This document shows, one piece after another, positions 10,676 to 23,970 of a DNA stretch of 64,000 nt. The stretch covers positions 564,824 to 628,823 of the forward strand of contig KB722754.1 of the NCBI GenBank assembly GCA_000349905.1. Direction: 5' to 3'. The first letter of the stretch is position 1. Every line of letters starts with the position of its first letter. The notes under the pieces were generated by a model. That model saw nothing but the letters and a program-made list of their open reading frames with translations, did not search any database and was not told where the DNA came from. The stretch is from Volvariella volvacea V23 (taxonomy: Eukaryota > Basidiomycota > Agaricomycetes > Agaricales > Pluteaceae). The translations under genes were made by a program, and so were the position numbers.

Positions 10676-13402
10676 ATGTCCTTCAAGAGAACGGCGGTGA
10701 TTGCTCCTAATCCAGTAACAGCGCGCGGTGAAGCGACTAAGATTAGCTCCAGTAAAGACAAGCTTGTGTATACCAACGGCAGGGTCGTGATCGTACGTGC
10801 TTGCCGCATCGTCGTCTATGTGGGTTGGATTATTGATTGTGGTGGTCATAGATCCGGGATTTGAATGTAAGAATGGTCCTAGTATCCATCCCACCGCCTG
10901 TGGTTACGGACTGCAGATCGCCAAGATCTGTAGCGGTAGCACACGGGGACTCGTTGGATTGCACAAGCATACGCTAAGATTGCTTGGTCGCTGACGCTCT
11001 TTCACCTTGATAGAACCCTACTTTGGCCACAACTTTCTCTGGACACGTACAGAACGCGACTGTCGCGAGAATCTCTCCTACTGGGTATTACTGCGCATCC
11101 GCGGATGTTGTTGGAAATGGTGAGAGGATACAACGTGCATTGGTAGCGGTGTAACTGAAGGTTTATTTGGCAATCAGTAAAGATTTGGGACATCGTTGGT
11201 GAAGACCAGACTATTAAAGGGGAATACAAGGTTATTTCTGGACGTGTGTATGTCGATTCATTGTTGCTCGACTAGTTTCCTCGCTCATCTATCAATCCTT
11301 GATTCAGGAATGATTTGGAATGGGATGGGGAAAGTAAGAGGATTATTGCTGTTGGGGATGGGAAAGAGAAGTGCGTTCTTCGAGCATAAACTTCTACATG
11401 ACCGTGATTTACCTTGCCGCAGATTTGGACATGCATTTATGGTGGACACAGGGTCCTCGACTGGAGATATTATCGGCCATTCCAAGGTGATGTCAACGAC
11501 TGGGTGCTTATCACGACTTACAGAGTCTCCTGTAGACCATCAACTCTGTATCTATCCGACACCAAAGACCATTCCGCGCTGCTACTGCTAGTGATGATGG
11601 TCTTATAATCTTCCACCATGGTAGGTTCAAGGAAGGTTTGGGATATCTACCTCAGTATACTTACGCTCGTACACCCAGGTGCTCCTTACAAATACGATAA
11701 GGTCACTCACCCTCTATATTCGTGTGTAATGTTTATTGATAACCCAGCTCTGTGCAGACCATCAAGACGCACACGAAATTCGTGCAGGACGTACGATACT
11801 CTCCCTCTGGAGATATTTTCGCGAGTGTCGGCTCCGACGCCAAGGTTTTCATCTACGATGGGAAGACTGGCGACAATCTCGCAGAGTTCACAGAGGGCGC
11901 GCACACAGGTACCATTGTAAGTAGCACCACATCATAACGCATACTCGGCCCTCTTAACCTCTGCGGTAGTACGGTTGCTCTTGGAATGCCGACAGCAAGA
12001 GTCTATCCACATCCTCGGCCGATCGTACTGTTAAGCTTTGTACGTTAACCTATCCTCAAACCTAGTGTCCATAATTAATCAGTACCCATCAGGGGATGTT
12101 GAGACCCGAAAGCCCGTGACAACATGGACGCTTGGAACTGGCATCGACAATCAACAAGTTGGAAACACCTGGTCCTCAAATCATGGGATTGTATCATTAT
12201 CGATGTCTGGAAACCTAAACGTCTTTGATCCCCGTGTTGCAGACAAACCCGCTCGTATTCTGGAGGTGATTCTCGCTTCTTCCTGCTATTGTTGGTCATT
12301 ACCTGAATTCAGAGTGGTTCTAGGCAGCGCAGAAGTCCATTACTTCGATTGCTCCTGCAGTTTCCGGCACGTTGGTTGTTGGAACCGCAGATGGCCGCGT
12401 TCTTTCATACACGACAGATACAGGCGAATCGAATCATGCACAGGGCACTGGCCATGGATCGATAGTCACAGATCTCGCAGCCTCACCTCAAGGTGGCCCA
12501 ATCTACTCTGTTGGATTTGACGATCATGTGCGAGAGATACAACCCGATGGGAAGAGCTTTGTGTGCGTGCTTATCTTTTCATGGGTACTCTTACTGACAT
12601 CCCTTAATGCAGTCCTGCTAGTGCTGCGCTGGCAGCTCAACCGAAATCCCTCGCAGTTACAGGAGATTCTACCGTTTTCATTGCAGAACTCAATGGAGTT
12701 GAGGCGTTTAGGTCGAACCAGAGGGTGCTTCAGCATAAATTGCCAAAAAGCACCCCCAGTGCAGTTGCAGCTCTCAGTACCACAGTCGCTGTTGGTGCCG
12801 AGGTGAGCTTTTCGTTTGATTAAAAATTTAACGTTGTCCAAAGTATTTTGCCTGTAGGATCACAAGGTCTATCTGTATGAATGGGATGGCAAGACCCTTA
12901 AAGAGAGCGGGGTGTTGGAAGGCAACAAAGGTCCTGTATCCACTCTCGCTTTCTCTCCTGATGGAAAGCATCTTGCTTCTGGTGATGTAAGCCAGTTCTC
13001 CAACACATGATCCCAGTACTTATATCCATGTCTAGTCAAGCGGAAAATTGATGCTTTTCGACGTCATTGAAAAGAAGGTTAGCATGCACCCACTCCAGTT
13101 TGAATTTCATTAACGCCAAGTTTATGCAGCTCATTACCGGACGATGGGCGTTCCACAGCGCTAAAATTAACTCTTTGTCATGGACCCTCGATTCCCAGCA
13201 CTGTGCATCTGGCTCTCTCGATACTCACGTCTGCGTCTGGAGTGTCGAAAAACCACTCAAGGCCATTTCAATCAAGAATGCTGGTGCTGGTAGTATCAAT
13301 CGCGTCCTTTGGTTAGAGGGAACAGGCTCAAAGTCCGGCAAACTAGCTAGTGCGGGTGCAGATGGATGTATCAGGGTTTGGGATGTGACCTTCCATGCGT
13401 AA
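10676..13402 (+). CDS. aip1: actin-interacting protein 1 (WD-repeat, cofilin cofactor)
   Basis: Aip1/WDR1 promotes cofilin-driven actin filament disassembly and caps barbed ends; it is cytosolic and acts at actin patches. More than a dozen small exons assemble into a double beta-propeller protein of the expected size (about 600 residues). Diagnostic strings are TFSGHVQNATVARISPTGYY, KIWDIVGEDQTIKGEYKVIS, FGHAFMVDTGSSTGDIIGHS, KTHTKFVQDVRYSPSGDIFA, GNTWSSNHGIVSLSMSGNLN and the last blade GKLASAGADGCIRVWDVTFHA before the stop at 13400-13402. The start ATG opens MSFKRTAVIAPNP, the usual Aip1 N-terminus. One exon junction (donor near 11243-11246, acceptor at 11307) does not keep frame with any GT-AG pair I can find, although coding on both sides is well conserved; see findings. 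The 3' end faces stn1 tail to tail with only 116 bp between. Confidence 0.93.
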
Positions 13403-13518
13403 GGTGTACATTAGAAGGGTATAGGTCCAAGGTTGCGGAGATATATATCTGTAGCACTGTATATCAGAAAAAGAAGGGATGCCCCGATAGATGGTTTGTA
13501 AATGCATAGCAAATGTTT

Positions 13519-15423
13519 TCAAAGTGTCAGCACCCAACGCCCTTTCCCAACACACCACGCCCTGCTTTCCTCGCTCAGTGTTTGCAGGCCATCCTCGATG
13601 CTCCAGTCCCCAACGAATTGCCATCGATCGTCTCGCTTCAACCAGGCCAAGATTTGCTCCTTCGTCACACCATGAGGATTAATGGCATGGGTCAAGGATG
13701 AAAGCGGGGCTCCTTCTGCCTGGTTAGGCGCATACCCCTTCGAACGCTGCTGACTTAACACAAGAATGGTGTCTTCCACCTGCTTCGCTATGAAATTCGG
13801 CATTATCGAGATGTATGCCTCCTCTGTTTCATCTGGATCAGAGAGGTAGTTGTCATCATGGTGAGTTTGAGACAATCCATCGAGAGAAAATGTGCTTCCT
13901 ATCACGTCTGCTGGAGTTGCAGAGCCCATCTTCCACAGCGTCGATGAATCGGCATTCCTAGCTGAAGATATTGACCGAACAGGTCCATCCCAAAGAATGA
14001 TATTGCCCTCTCTGACTAGTTGTATGATTGCCCATTGGAATAGTCGCTTCACCTTTGCAGTGATGGGCTCCCTGCTTTGGCTTGTAGAGGGTAGCTTAGG
14101 TGTTGGAGTAGGACCAGTAGATAATTTCGATTTTGCCTTTGCTTTCTTGTGCTCCTCCCTTGCTCGTCTCTTGGCCTCAGCCTCAACTACCCGACGAGCC
14201 ATGTCAGCCAACACTGGAACACGTCGAAGATAAGAAAGTGTAAAACCATAGAATTCTGTCGTCGCATCCGACTTAGGACTTGTTTGGTGGCCTCGTACTG
14301 GTGTCTGATCGTGGTATATGGTGCGGATCCTGCTAGGCTGTGGCGTTTTGTCGTTGTTATATTGGTAGGACGATTTAGTCGGTGTCGAGGGTGACGTCTT
14401 CAAAGGCGAACCCAGAATGGAGTATTCTTCTTGTACCAAGGTGGGTGCATGGTCCATGTAATGCTTCATATATATCCGGAACGCATTGCCAGTCAAATCT
14501 TGCGACCGTAATCGGGAAGGGTGGCGAAGTTTAGGCGGCGACTTACGGTGGCAGATGAGCATATGGGTAAAGAGCAGAACATTTGAGAAACAAACCTTTC
14601 TCTCTGGTTTGGGTTTAGTGGGGCTAGAAGGAGCGGATGACGAAATAGCACTGTAGACAGTAGACGGAGAGGATGGTATATCGAGAGTGGTATTGCTCTC
14701 TATAATTTCTTTTTCAGGTTTAGCGTTGACATTGGGTATTGTAAATGGACCAGGTGCGGAATAAAAGGAGGTATGTAGAGTTCGTACTTCTTGCCAATGC
14801 CTGGGTTCATCCGTAAAAGATTTGCAACGTTCTACTTGATCTTTAGCAAGATCTCATCCAAAGTGGTGTATTTGTACCTATTGTCGCAACCTGGACCTGA
14901 CGCGTTTCATACTTTTCGATGACTTTCCCGACTACTTGGACAAGTACGCCTATATGATGACTTGGACGCATGGTTTCTGGGATGTCGTGTTTACTGCTCG
15001 TAGTGGCAGCTCTCTGGATGCATTCTACCACGGCCGTCCCATCATCCACTTTGTTCCACTTAGCACTGAAGTAGACATTCTCAGTCACGGAGCACCAACC
15101 TGTGTATACAACACGTTTCTCGTAAGCCTGGACACCCACCACGAGACCTACAAGGCGAACTGATCGACATGGTACCCGACCAAGCCAGTAGAAATCTGGG
15201 CCTGAGGTACATCAGTGCTTTCCACATTTCTGGATATTCAGGATTTGCCTTTGGGGGTATTGCTGACCATGGCGTATACATCACGAACGAAACATGAGGC
15301 AATTGAATCAGATGTCATAGTCCACGCTAAAACGTCTTTCAGTGGGACCTGATTTGCATTTGGTTTGCTATCTTTCTCATTCTTTTGCTGGGATGACAGA
15401 GTAGTTGGTGTTGGCGGCCTCAT
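13519..15423 (-). CDS. stn1: CST complex telomere-capping protein Stn1
   Basis: Stn1 binds telomeric single-stranded DNA with Ten1 and limits telomerase while recruiting polymerase alpha. On the minus strand the start ATG (15421-15423) opens a short tail followed by LAWTMTSDSIASCFVRDVYA. The OB fold follows: FYWLGRVPCRSVRLVGLVVG, VQAYEKRVVYT, VDDGTAVVECIQ, HIGVLVQVVGKVIEKYETRQ and VERCKSFTDEPRHWQEVRTL. After a Ser/Pro linker comes SPPKLRHPSRLRSQDLTGNA, then a coiled Arg/Lys/Ala segment (VVEAEAKRRAREEHKKAKAK) and a winged-helix C-terminus (NPHGVTKEQILAWLKRDDRW...GKGRWVLTL). The first intron (15196-15248) keeps frame only with a GC donor (AAAG/GCAAAT). The ATG at 14562 lies inside an intron and is not a start. 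The OB core is well supported; exact intron ends are inferred. Confidence 0.85.
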
Positions 15424-15699
15424 TCCAAGAGTTGTGAGTCACTGCCAGTGGCTAGTACGCGACAGATTATATGTCACGTCACCTGATGTGATGCACACTC
15501 TTTTGCGGGAGTTGCCGAGGTTGAGTGGTTTGTCAGGTCGGGCGCCTAGTAATAAGAAATCACCCATAACAGCTTTATGCAGCTCGCGAAGTATCAATCA
15601 ATTATGGGATCGAAATAAAGCACAAGAGGCGAATATCCCTAAATAGTTCGAGCTGCGAATGAATACCACGTCCATGTGTCGTCCTCCTTGAAAAGATGA

Positions 15700-16260
15700 T
15701 TAAAGATTGACATTCAAAGGGGTGCAACCAACAACGAGGAGACCGTTCTACGTGGCGTTATCAGAACCAAACTTGGAGAGGGCAATTGGTTAATACTTAC
15801 ATAGTTATTTCCCGTGCAGCAGACGGGTTGAGTGGTGCTAGCAGGCACGACGCGTCAGTACCGATATTGTAAATAGTAGATTGGATCAACTTACCAAGAG
15901 TTTCCTCCAACACCAATAATATCGATAGGGGTGCAGTTGACTGGGATTTGTGGTCAGATAGCAATTATGATGAGAAATGTCGCCACCTACTGCCAACCTG
16001 ACCAGTGATGGGTCCGAGGACAATGCCCAAAAGGCCAGCGAGAGTGCTGGTCAGGGGGGATTTGGCCTTTAAGGTAGTGTACAACTTTCAGTGGTCAAAA
16101 CGAGTGGTGAAAGTGCTCGTACGTCCTGAACTGAGTTGCAGCATTGCGTGCTGCCAGTGTTGCATTGGCTGCCGTCGGTACGAGGAACGACAGTAGCAGC
16201 AGCGAGTAGAGGCAAGGCGAAGAGGATGAATACGAGGACGGGGGTGACACGGGCAAACAT
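15700..16260 (-). CDS. class I hydrophobin
   Basis: A small secreted amphipathic protein that self-assembles at air-water interfaces and coats hyphae and fruit bodies. Four introns split a 114-residue protein. A signal peptide covers residues 1 to about 22 (MFARVTPVLVFILFALPLLA). The eight cysteines fall at 33, 40, 41, 74, 87, 93, 94 and 107, giving C-x6-CC-x32-C-x12-C-x5-CC-x12-C, the class I spacing. Family strings LLGIVLGPITGQVGINCTPI, IIGVGGNSC, QPVCC and a VGCTPLNVNL-like end are present. The stop is TAA (plus-strand 15700-15702). The third exon ends at a GTAGGT donor, chosen because it keeps Cys74 in frame. A TATA box lies about 90 bp upstream, consistent with strong regulated expression. 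Confidence 0.93.
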
Positions 16261-16346
16261 TTTGAAATAGTATGCAAGTAGTTGGGCTCTGTCGCTGATA
16301 GTTGAACGAGGGTGTTCGACTGGGGTTGAGCGTTTTTTTTGGCCAG

Positions 16347-16354
16347 CTTTTATA
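16347..16354 (-). promoter_or_regulatory. TATA box of the hydrophobin gene
   Basis: TATAAAAG on the minus strand, 87-94 bp upstream of the hydrophobin ATG, a usual distance for strongly expressed fungal genes. Confidence 0.6.
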
Positions 16355-16510
16355 CCGACCCCTCCCTTTTCAGAGAATTGAATTTAGTATTCCTAAATCC
16401 TCCTTGCTTGTGATCTCTGAAAGTGCTGTTTTTCAATTAATTTTGAGAAATGGGGGGCATTGTATCACATTGCAGTAATACTAGAGCCCCTTTTTACCGA
16501 GTGAATGAAG

Positions 16511-16522
16511 CCCCCCCCCCCC
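16511..16522. repeat. poly-C run
   Basis: Twelve consecutive C bases; a homopolymer prone to sequencing length errors. Confidence 0.9.
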
Positions 16523-18344
16523 AAATTTAGCGAGCTTGCGTGGCAAATCCGAATTTTCGAAAGATTGACAACCGACTTGTTGCTAAATGCCGCAAGTAAT
16601 TCCTGTGAAATTTCGATGGTTTCAACCTTCTTGGTGCGACCTGGAGGCTTCGAATCCAGATGCCTTAAGAAGTCGACTTCAAAGAACCCAACGACCGCCC
16701 TTCTCGAATCAAGAAGCCTAGAGATTATGAAAAAAGGCCGAAAGTCATTGGCCCAGGTCAAATACCTCGACGACGAATTGTTTCCTAACTGAAACCAGCG
16801 GGCGAGCACCAAGTCCACTACTAATGCCTGTACACGAACGCCCAGGATTGAGACAGTATCACTGATTCTCCAAGGACCATGTCTTAGGCTTGCGTTTCGT
16901 GGAGAAAAACGGTCAATCATAAAAGGGAAAAAGACTCCCCCAACGTCCTTCTAACTAAATAATCCGTCTTCAGCGGATTCGCAGAATTGACAAATACCCT
17001 TCAGCCACCAACTTCATCAGCTCTCGGAACGAAGAAAGCCTCGTCGTAATAGCCTTCAGACTATAGAAATGGGATTAGCTTCTTAGTCAAGTCCAGATCC
17101 AGCCATAATTCTAATAGATAGGCCACCGTGCCTTGTTTATGGTGAGTATCCTTGCATCAATCCAACTGGCCTTTCTCGTCGCTGGTCGCTGTCTTGCCAT
17201 GGAGAATAGAGCGGTGGTAATGCTATTTAACTCTTACAAGACGTTCATCACTTCGTGGCCATCAATAATTCCTTCTAATTTGATTTGCGTGGTGCTTGTT
17301 GGTGATGAAAGCAGTGAACCGAAGGAATATTTCATTCACCCAGGGTACTACTCCACCCTTCGTGAGCTGTGTGGAGCGATCCAAGATCGAAATCGAGGTA
17401 CCAGCACTCAGAGTCTGCGAGTAGCTCGAAGTAATACATAAGCCTTTGGGCACCCATCAATGGTAGTTATTCAGAGTGCTGCAGGCGCACAAACGACGTC
17501 GACGTCTGAGCTCCTGTATCAACACAGGTAGGTAACTTGCCAAGTTGTACTCGAGCTGGACAGGTCACAGCTGTAAGTCAATTGCCAGTCGCCGCCTCCT
17601 AGGAAGTTCAATCAAGTTGGCCCCTCGTTCTCGAGAAGGCAGGTGCTGAACACCGATCTAGTGCGCCCAGGAACGACTAACACAACCTTGGGCCTGGACA
17701 ACTCAGGCCCTGGAGCTAGAAGGTTGTCGTACCATAGCATTGCCATTGTGTCGTTCGAGTTGAGTGCCACTGCACTTCGCGTAGATATCCAGACCGTGCG
17801 ATTTGCGTTTCGCAAGGCCCAGACTCGCACATAAACTACGCCAGGAGTTGCGATAACACCAATGGGTTGCGGCCCGGCCCTCGGAACAGCCTCCAGGATG
17901 AAAGGGAGTTCCGAGTCAAGGGGCAGGACTGTAGGCTTTAGAAGAACACCCACCCTCGGTCCAGAAGTGATGTGGTCAGTTTTTGTGGAGTAGACTAGCT
18001 TCCTTATCTAGGGAATTACGCACATCAAAAGCTCTCCGCCATCAATTTTTTTCCGCCTCAGCAACCCGCTCTCGAATGCCCGACAGATTACTCGGCACGG
18101 CGGTCTTCTTTGTTGATGAAAAGCGGATAGGTAGCCGCATCAACGCCAAGACTACATGGGCGGATGTTTGGACATGTCCCGTCAACAAGCCTTGATAAAT
18201 TAAAAAATGAAAGAAAAATTCGCGACAAAAAGTGCAAAGCCGAAAATATCTCATTCACTATTGATCGTAAGATAGATTGAATCGATCGAGTCCGTAGCAT
18301 ATAGTACAAATCCTAGGGTATCCGATGTCCCCATCGTGCAAATA

Positions 18345-18444
18345 NNNNNNNNNNNNNNNNNNNNNNNNNNNNNNNNNNNNNNNNNNNNNNNNNNNNNNNN
18401 NNNNNNNNNNNNNNNNNNNNNNNNNNNNNNNNNNNNNNNNNNNN
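18345..18444. other. assembly gap (100 Ns)
   Basis: Exactly 100 N characters, the conventional size for a gap of unknown length. It lies just beyond the 3' end of gfa1, so no called gene is interrupted. Confidence 0.98.
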
Positions 18445-18500
18445 CTAAGCCCTGATTTCTTCCTTCCATTATTTCCGTTCTTCACTTGATGGGACACACT

Positions 18501-21013
<2,513 letters not shown>

Positions 21014-22528
21014 GATGGCTTCGAAGGAGGGATACTGGAAAAGATCGCGGATCAGCAGGAGAACCGTGTCAGAGAGCGCCAAAATATGCACCGATTGGGA
21101 TTGAAGACCAAGAAAGAGGTGAAGACGCGTTGGAAGGGATGATGAAGGAGGAGGGGGATGAATTTGGAATTTAAGCAGCTGAGGCTAATATTGGGGTGCA
21201 GGGCGGCAAACAGATGCAATCAACCCATATCGTGCCGTTCCAAATCAGGCACAGCCAGAACGCATCAGTATCGCCATCCTTCGGCTTGGCTGTGCCTCTA
21301 AGGGCTTTGACGAGTATTGTGCGTTACAACTTACGCACTTGGTGCCACTCGGTCCTATCGGGTAAGGGCAATGAGCTTCTTAGACGGTGCTAACATTCCG
21401 CCGTGATTCTTGGATCATCACTAATCACACCGAACTTGAAGGCTCAGCAGCAGGTCCACCATCAATCAACGGTGAACAGTGAGCGCTGTGGGCAAGCGAT
21501 GTTGTGAATGTGAATATACAGCATAGGCGCCAATTTCGGTTTCGAACGTGAAACTCCTCCGCGGCGTTTCCGAAGCGATTTAGATGAGAAATGCAGTGGC
21601 CCTAGTTATCGACTGGCACCGTGAAGGTGCAGGACTTTCTCTCGAGCCTCGAAGTCCCAGGATCGACGTGTCCCGGAAAGGCGGATCTATCCATCTCAAG
21701 GTCTATCTTTCTCGAACATCGAGCTATGATGATCAGGGGACATTGACAGACGAAATGTGGAATAGCCTCTTGCGCCCACACCGAGTGACCCGGATATCTG
21801 AACCATTTATGTGCACCTCATATTTCCTATCTCCCATGCCCATTCTCATCCATTCGGATGCAATGCATTCTTTTTGTTCAAATGTGCGCGCGGTGCCAGA
21901 ATTTCCGGACAACCCGTAAACAACGGCTTGAGCATCACAACATTGGAGTTGGCACAAGCACAGCGAAAAAAAGGTTTTCGGTATTGTCCAAGTATTCTTG
22001 TCTATCTCATGCCAATGACAGTTTCTAATGTCCCTGTACTCCGCAACAAACCACATTTGGCAAAGGTAAGTTGAAGGATATATTATTACTTCCCCATTAA
22101 ATTTTCGGGACTTTTGAGGTCGCTCTTCCGTCATGTTAGAATTAGCTATGCAAGGCATCTTGGGGTACTTTCTGGAAATGATCCCCTCAGCCCATCTACA
22201 CCCATCTCCATGACACATTGCAGGCGCACGTGTGTTTGGTTGTCAGGCTATCTGGTCAAAGCGGTGCATATAAGAGACCTGGTTCACGTTTGTGATATAA
22301 ACACCAGATTTCCAGGAGCTGGAATTGCGCCCATATGCATGGTGCTCACATCACCCAGGTTTGAGGGCAGACTTGCTATAATTGCGGTGCCCGTTTCCAT
22401 CAGCAGACTTGAATGCTGTATTCTTACCCCAAGGACTAAACTCGTTGTACGATGACGTACGAGCAATTAAAATGGGTATTACATGAGCTAAGATTGCTGT
22501 GGGTTTATGAAGATGCAGGTGCGCTCGA
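21014..22528. other. intergenic region gfa1-lipase 1
   Basis: About 1.5 kb: gfa1 promoter side (first 200 bp, including ACGCGT at 21125-21130) and the 3' flank of the lipase. A 161-codon frame on the minus strand at 21733-22218 has no recognisable domain. Around 22280-22345 a short sequence resembles the 3' end of the carbonic anhydrase gene (see findings). Confidence 0.45.
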
Positions 22529-23847
22529 TCATGAGGCAAGCCCTCTATAGCGGTCCTCCCAACCTGAGTTTCGATAATCTGCTTCAATGAGCCAACACAG
22601 CCTTCGATATTGTCGTTCGTGATCACGATTGTGGTAATAATTATGCCCTCCTCTTGGGAACAGTACCGGGGCAGGTGGTTCTATGGACACAGAGAATAGT
22701 GCATGTTCATTCTCTGATTCGGGTGTAGTGAATAGCATCCCTTTGCAGAAGTAAAGGGGCCGGTTAGCGAAATGCCTATATCCGAGATAGGTGGGAGGTA
22801 AAGCTGGTACGCCTGCCGCACCTGCATTAGCAAGGCCCCTCGGAAATATAGAAGTATACTCGTACCATCATTCTCGATCTTGATAGAGTACTCGATAAAG
22901 GAGTCGTGACCGTGATCCACCTTGAATCGCTCAACTACCGCCCGGTAGTGGTTTGCGAGGTCCGAGTTCCCTATTCTGGGTGTCCCGGATGCGGCGAGTT
23001 TAAATCTCAAACCTTTAATCCATTCAAAGAGTGGATCTTCCTGTGACGAAGATAGTATCTCCAGGGAGAGTAAGCTGGCCAAGGCAGCACCCATACTATG
23101 GCCTGCCATCACAAGCTCCTCAATATCCCCATTCACCTCCTGCAAGTATGCTTGAATGGCAGATAGGAGCTGAGTTTTCATGCCCTGGTACATAGCCCAA
23201 AACCCTGAATGAACCCAGCCCTTGTGTGATGGATGAGGTTGCAACACGACTTGTATGTCTCGCAAAGCCATGCGTGCAGATGTTGTACCCGGGAAAGTCA
23301 CGACCAATTGTTTCCCTTCGGGTCGGTAGAACAGATAGGCAGGCACATCGGCTACTGTACTTCGCACTGTCTTCACATTGGGTGAGACGTGTTTCAAGGC
23401 GGTGTACCCTTCCAGCGGAAAGCCCTGTTTTAATAAAGTGTCCCGTTGGGCTAGGAGGAAATCTATAGGCACGGGACTGTGAGCGACTTCTACGAATTGA
23501 CCTTTTTGGGGGGACTCCATTGTTGGTCACAGCACCCGATCGATACCGTGCGACTCACCAATTTCCGAAAGCTCGTTGGCGACAGCTGGTGGAGCGAGAT
23601 CAGCTGAAGTGAGCACGTAAGAGGATCGCGTAGCAAATAGCTGTGAAGCCCAACGGAAGTTATCAAGTCTCTCTTGCACGTAAATTCGGTTTTGCTCTTG
23701 TGTCAATTGTATGCTGTCTTGGTGGAACGCAAATAATGACCCAAGCCATGGGCCCATTTTTCTGCGCTGGGGGTGACAATGTCGATGAGTGGCTGCGCAT
23801 TTAAGCAGCGCACTGATTAGATCGATGTTTTGGCGGAGATGGCCCAT
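22529..23847 (-). CDS. fungal class 3 lipase-like protein, copy 1
   Basis: An alpha/beta-hydrolase of the lipase (class 3) family. Three exons: 23569-23847, 22866-23501 and 22529-22812, with introns in the same positions and phases as the neighbouring copy. The N-terminal exon has LDNFRWASQLFATRSSYVLT. The core has LVVTFPGTTSARMALRDIQV (the oxyanion-side region) and the nucleophile elbow AGHSMGAALASLLSLE, with GxSxG centred on Ser. GTPRIGNSDLANHYR probably carries the acid residue, and GGHNYYHNRD near the C-terminus is a candidate catalytic His. No signal peptide is evident, so it is probably intracellular. The substrate is unknown. The start could instead be the Met at about 23757 (MGPWLGS), which aligns with the start of copy 2. 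Confidence 0.8.
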
Positions 23848-23970
23848 TGAAGCTCAGATGCGCAGCAGTGAAGTCGATTTAAGTCCCTACATTACCTCCC
23901 CAATACAAAGCAATATACATAGCGTATAAAGCTAACCAAATGGTATAGATCCTAGTCACCAGAGGTAGTA

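Larger units (their letters stand above)
16261..18500. other. gene-poor region with assembly gap
   Basis: About 2.2 kb between the hydrophobin start and the gfa1 stop. The first 100 bp are hydrophobin promoter. A 12-base C run lies at 16511-16522. Two longer open frames on the minus strand (16465-16920, 151 codons; 17612-17953, 113 codons) match nothing I recognise and overlap frames on the plus strand. Neither has intron signals or a domain, so no gene is called. Confidence 0.45.

Noticed and set aside
14560..14562. ATG as start of stn1
   Set aside because: It lies in an intron; conserved coding continues upstream to 15423.
14936..15163. Plus-strand frame that looks faintly glycosyltransferase-like
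   Set aside because: It is antisense to the well-supported OB-fold exons of stn1.
16465..16920. 151-codon minus-strand frame as a gene
   Set aside because: No domain, introns or signal; it overlaps a comparable plus-strand frame and a poly-C run.
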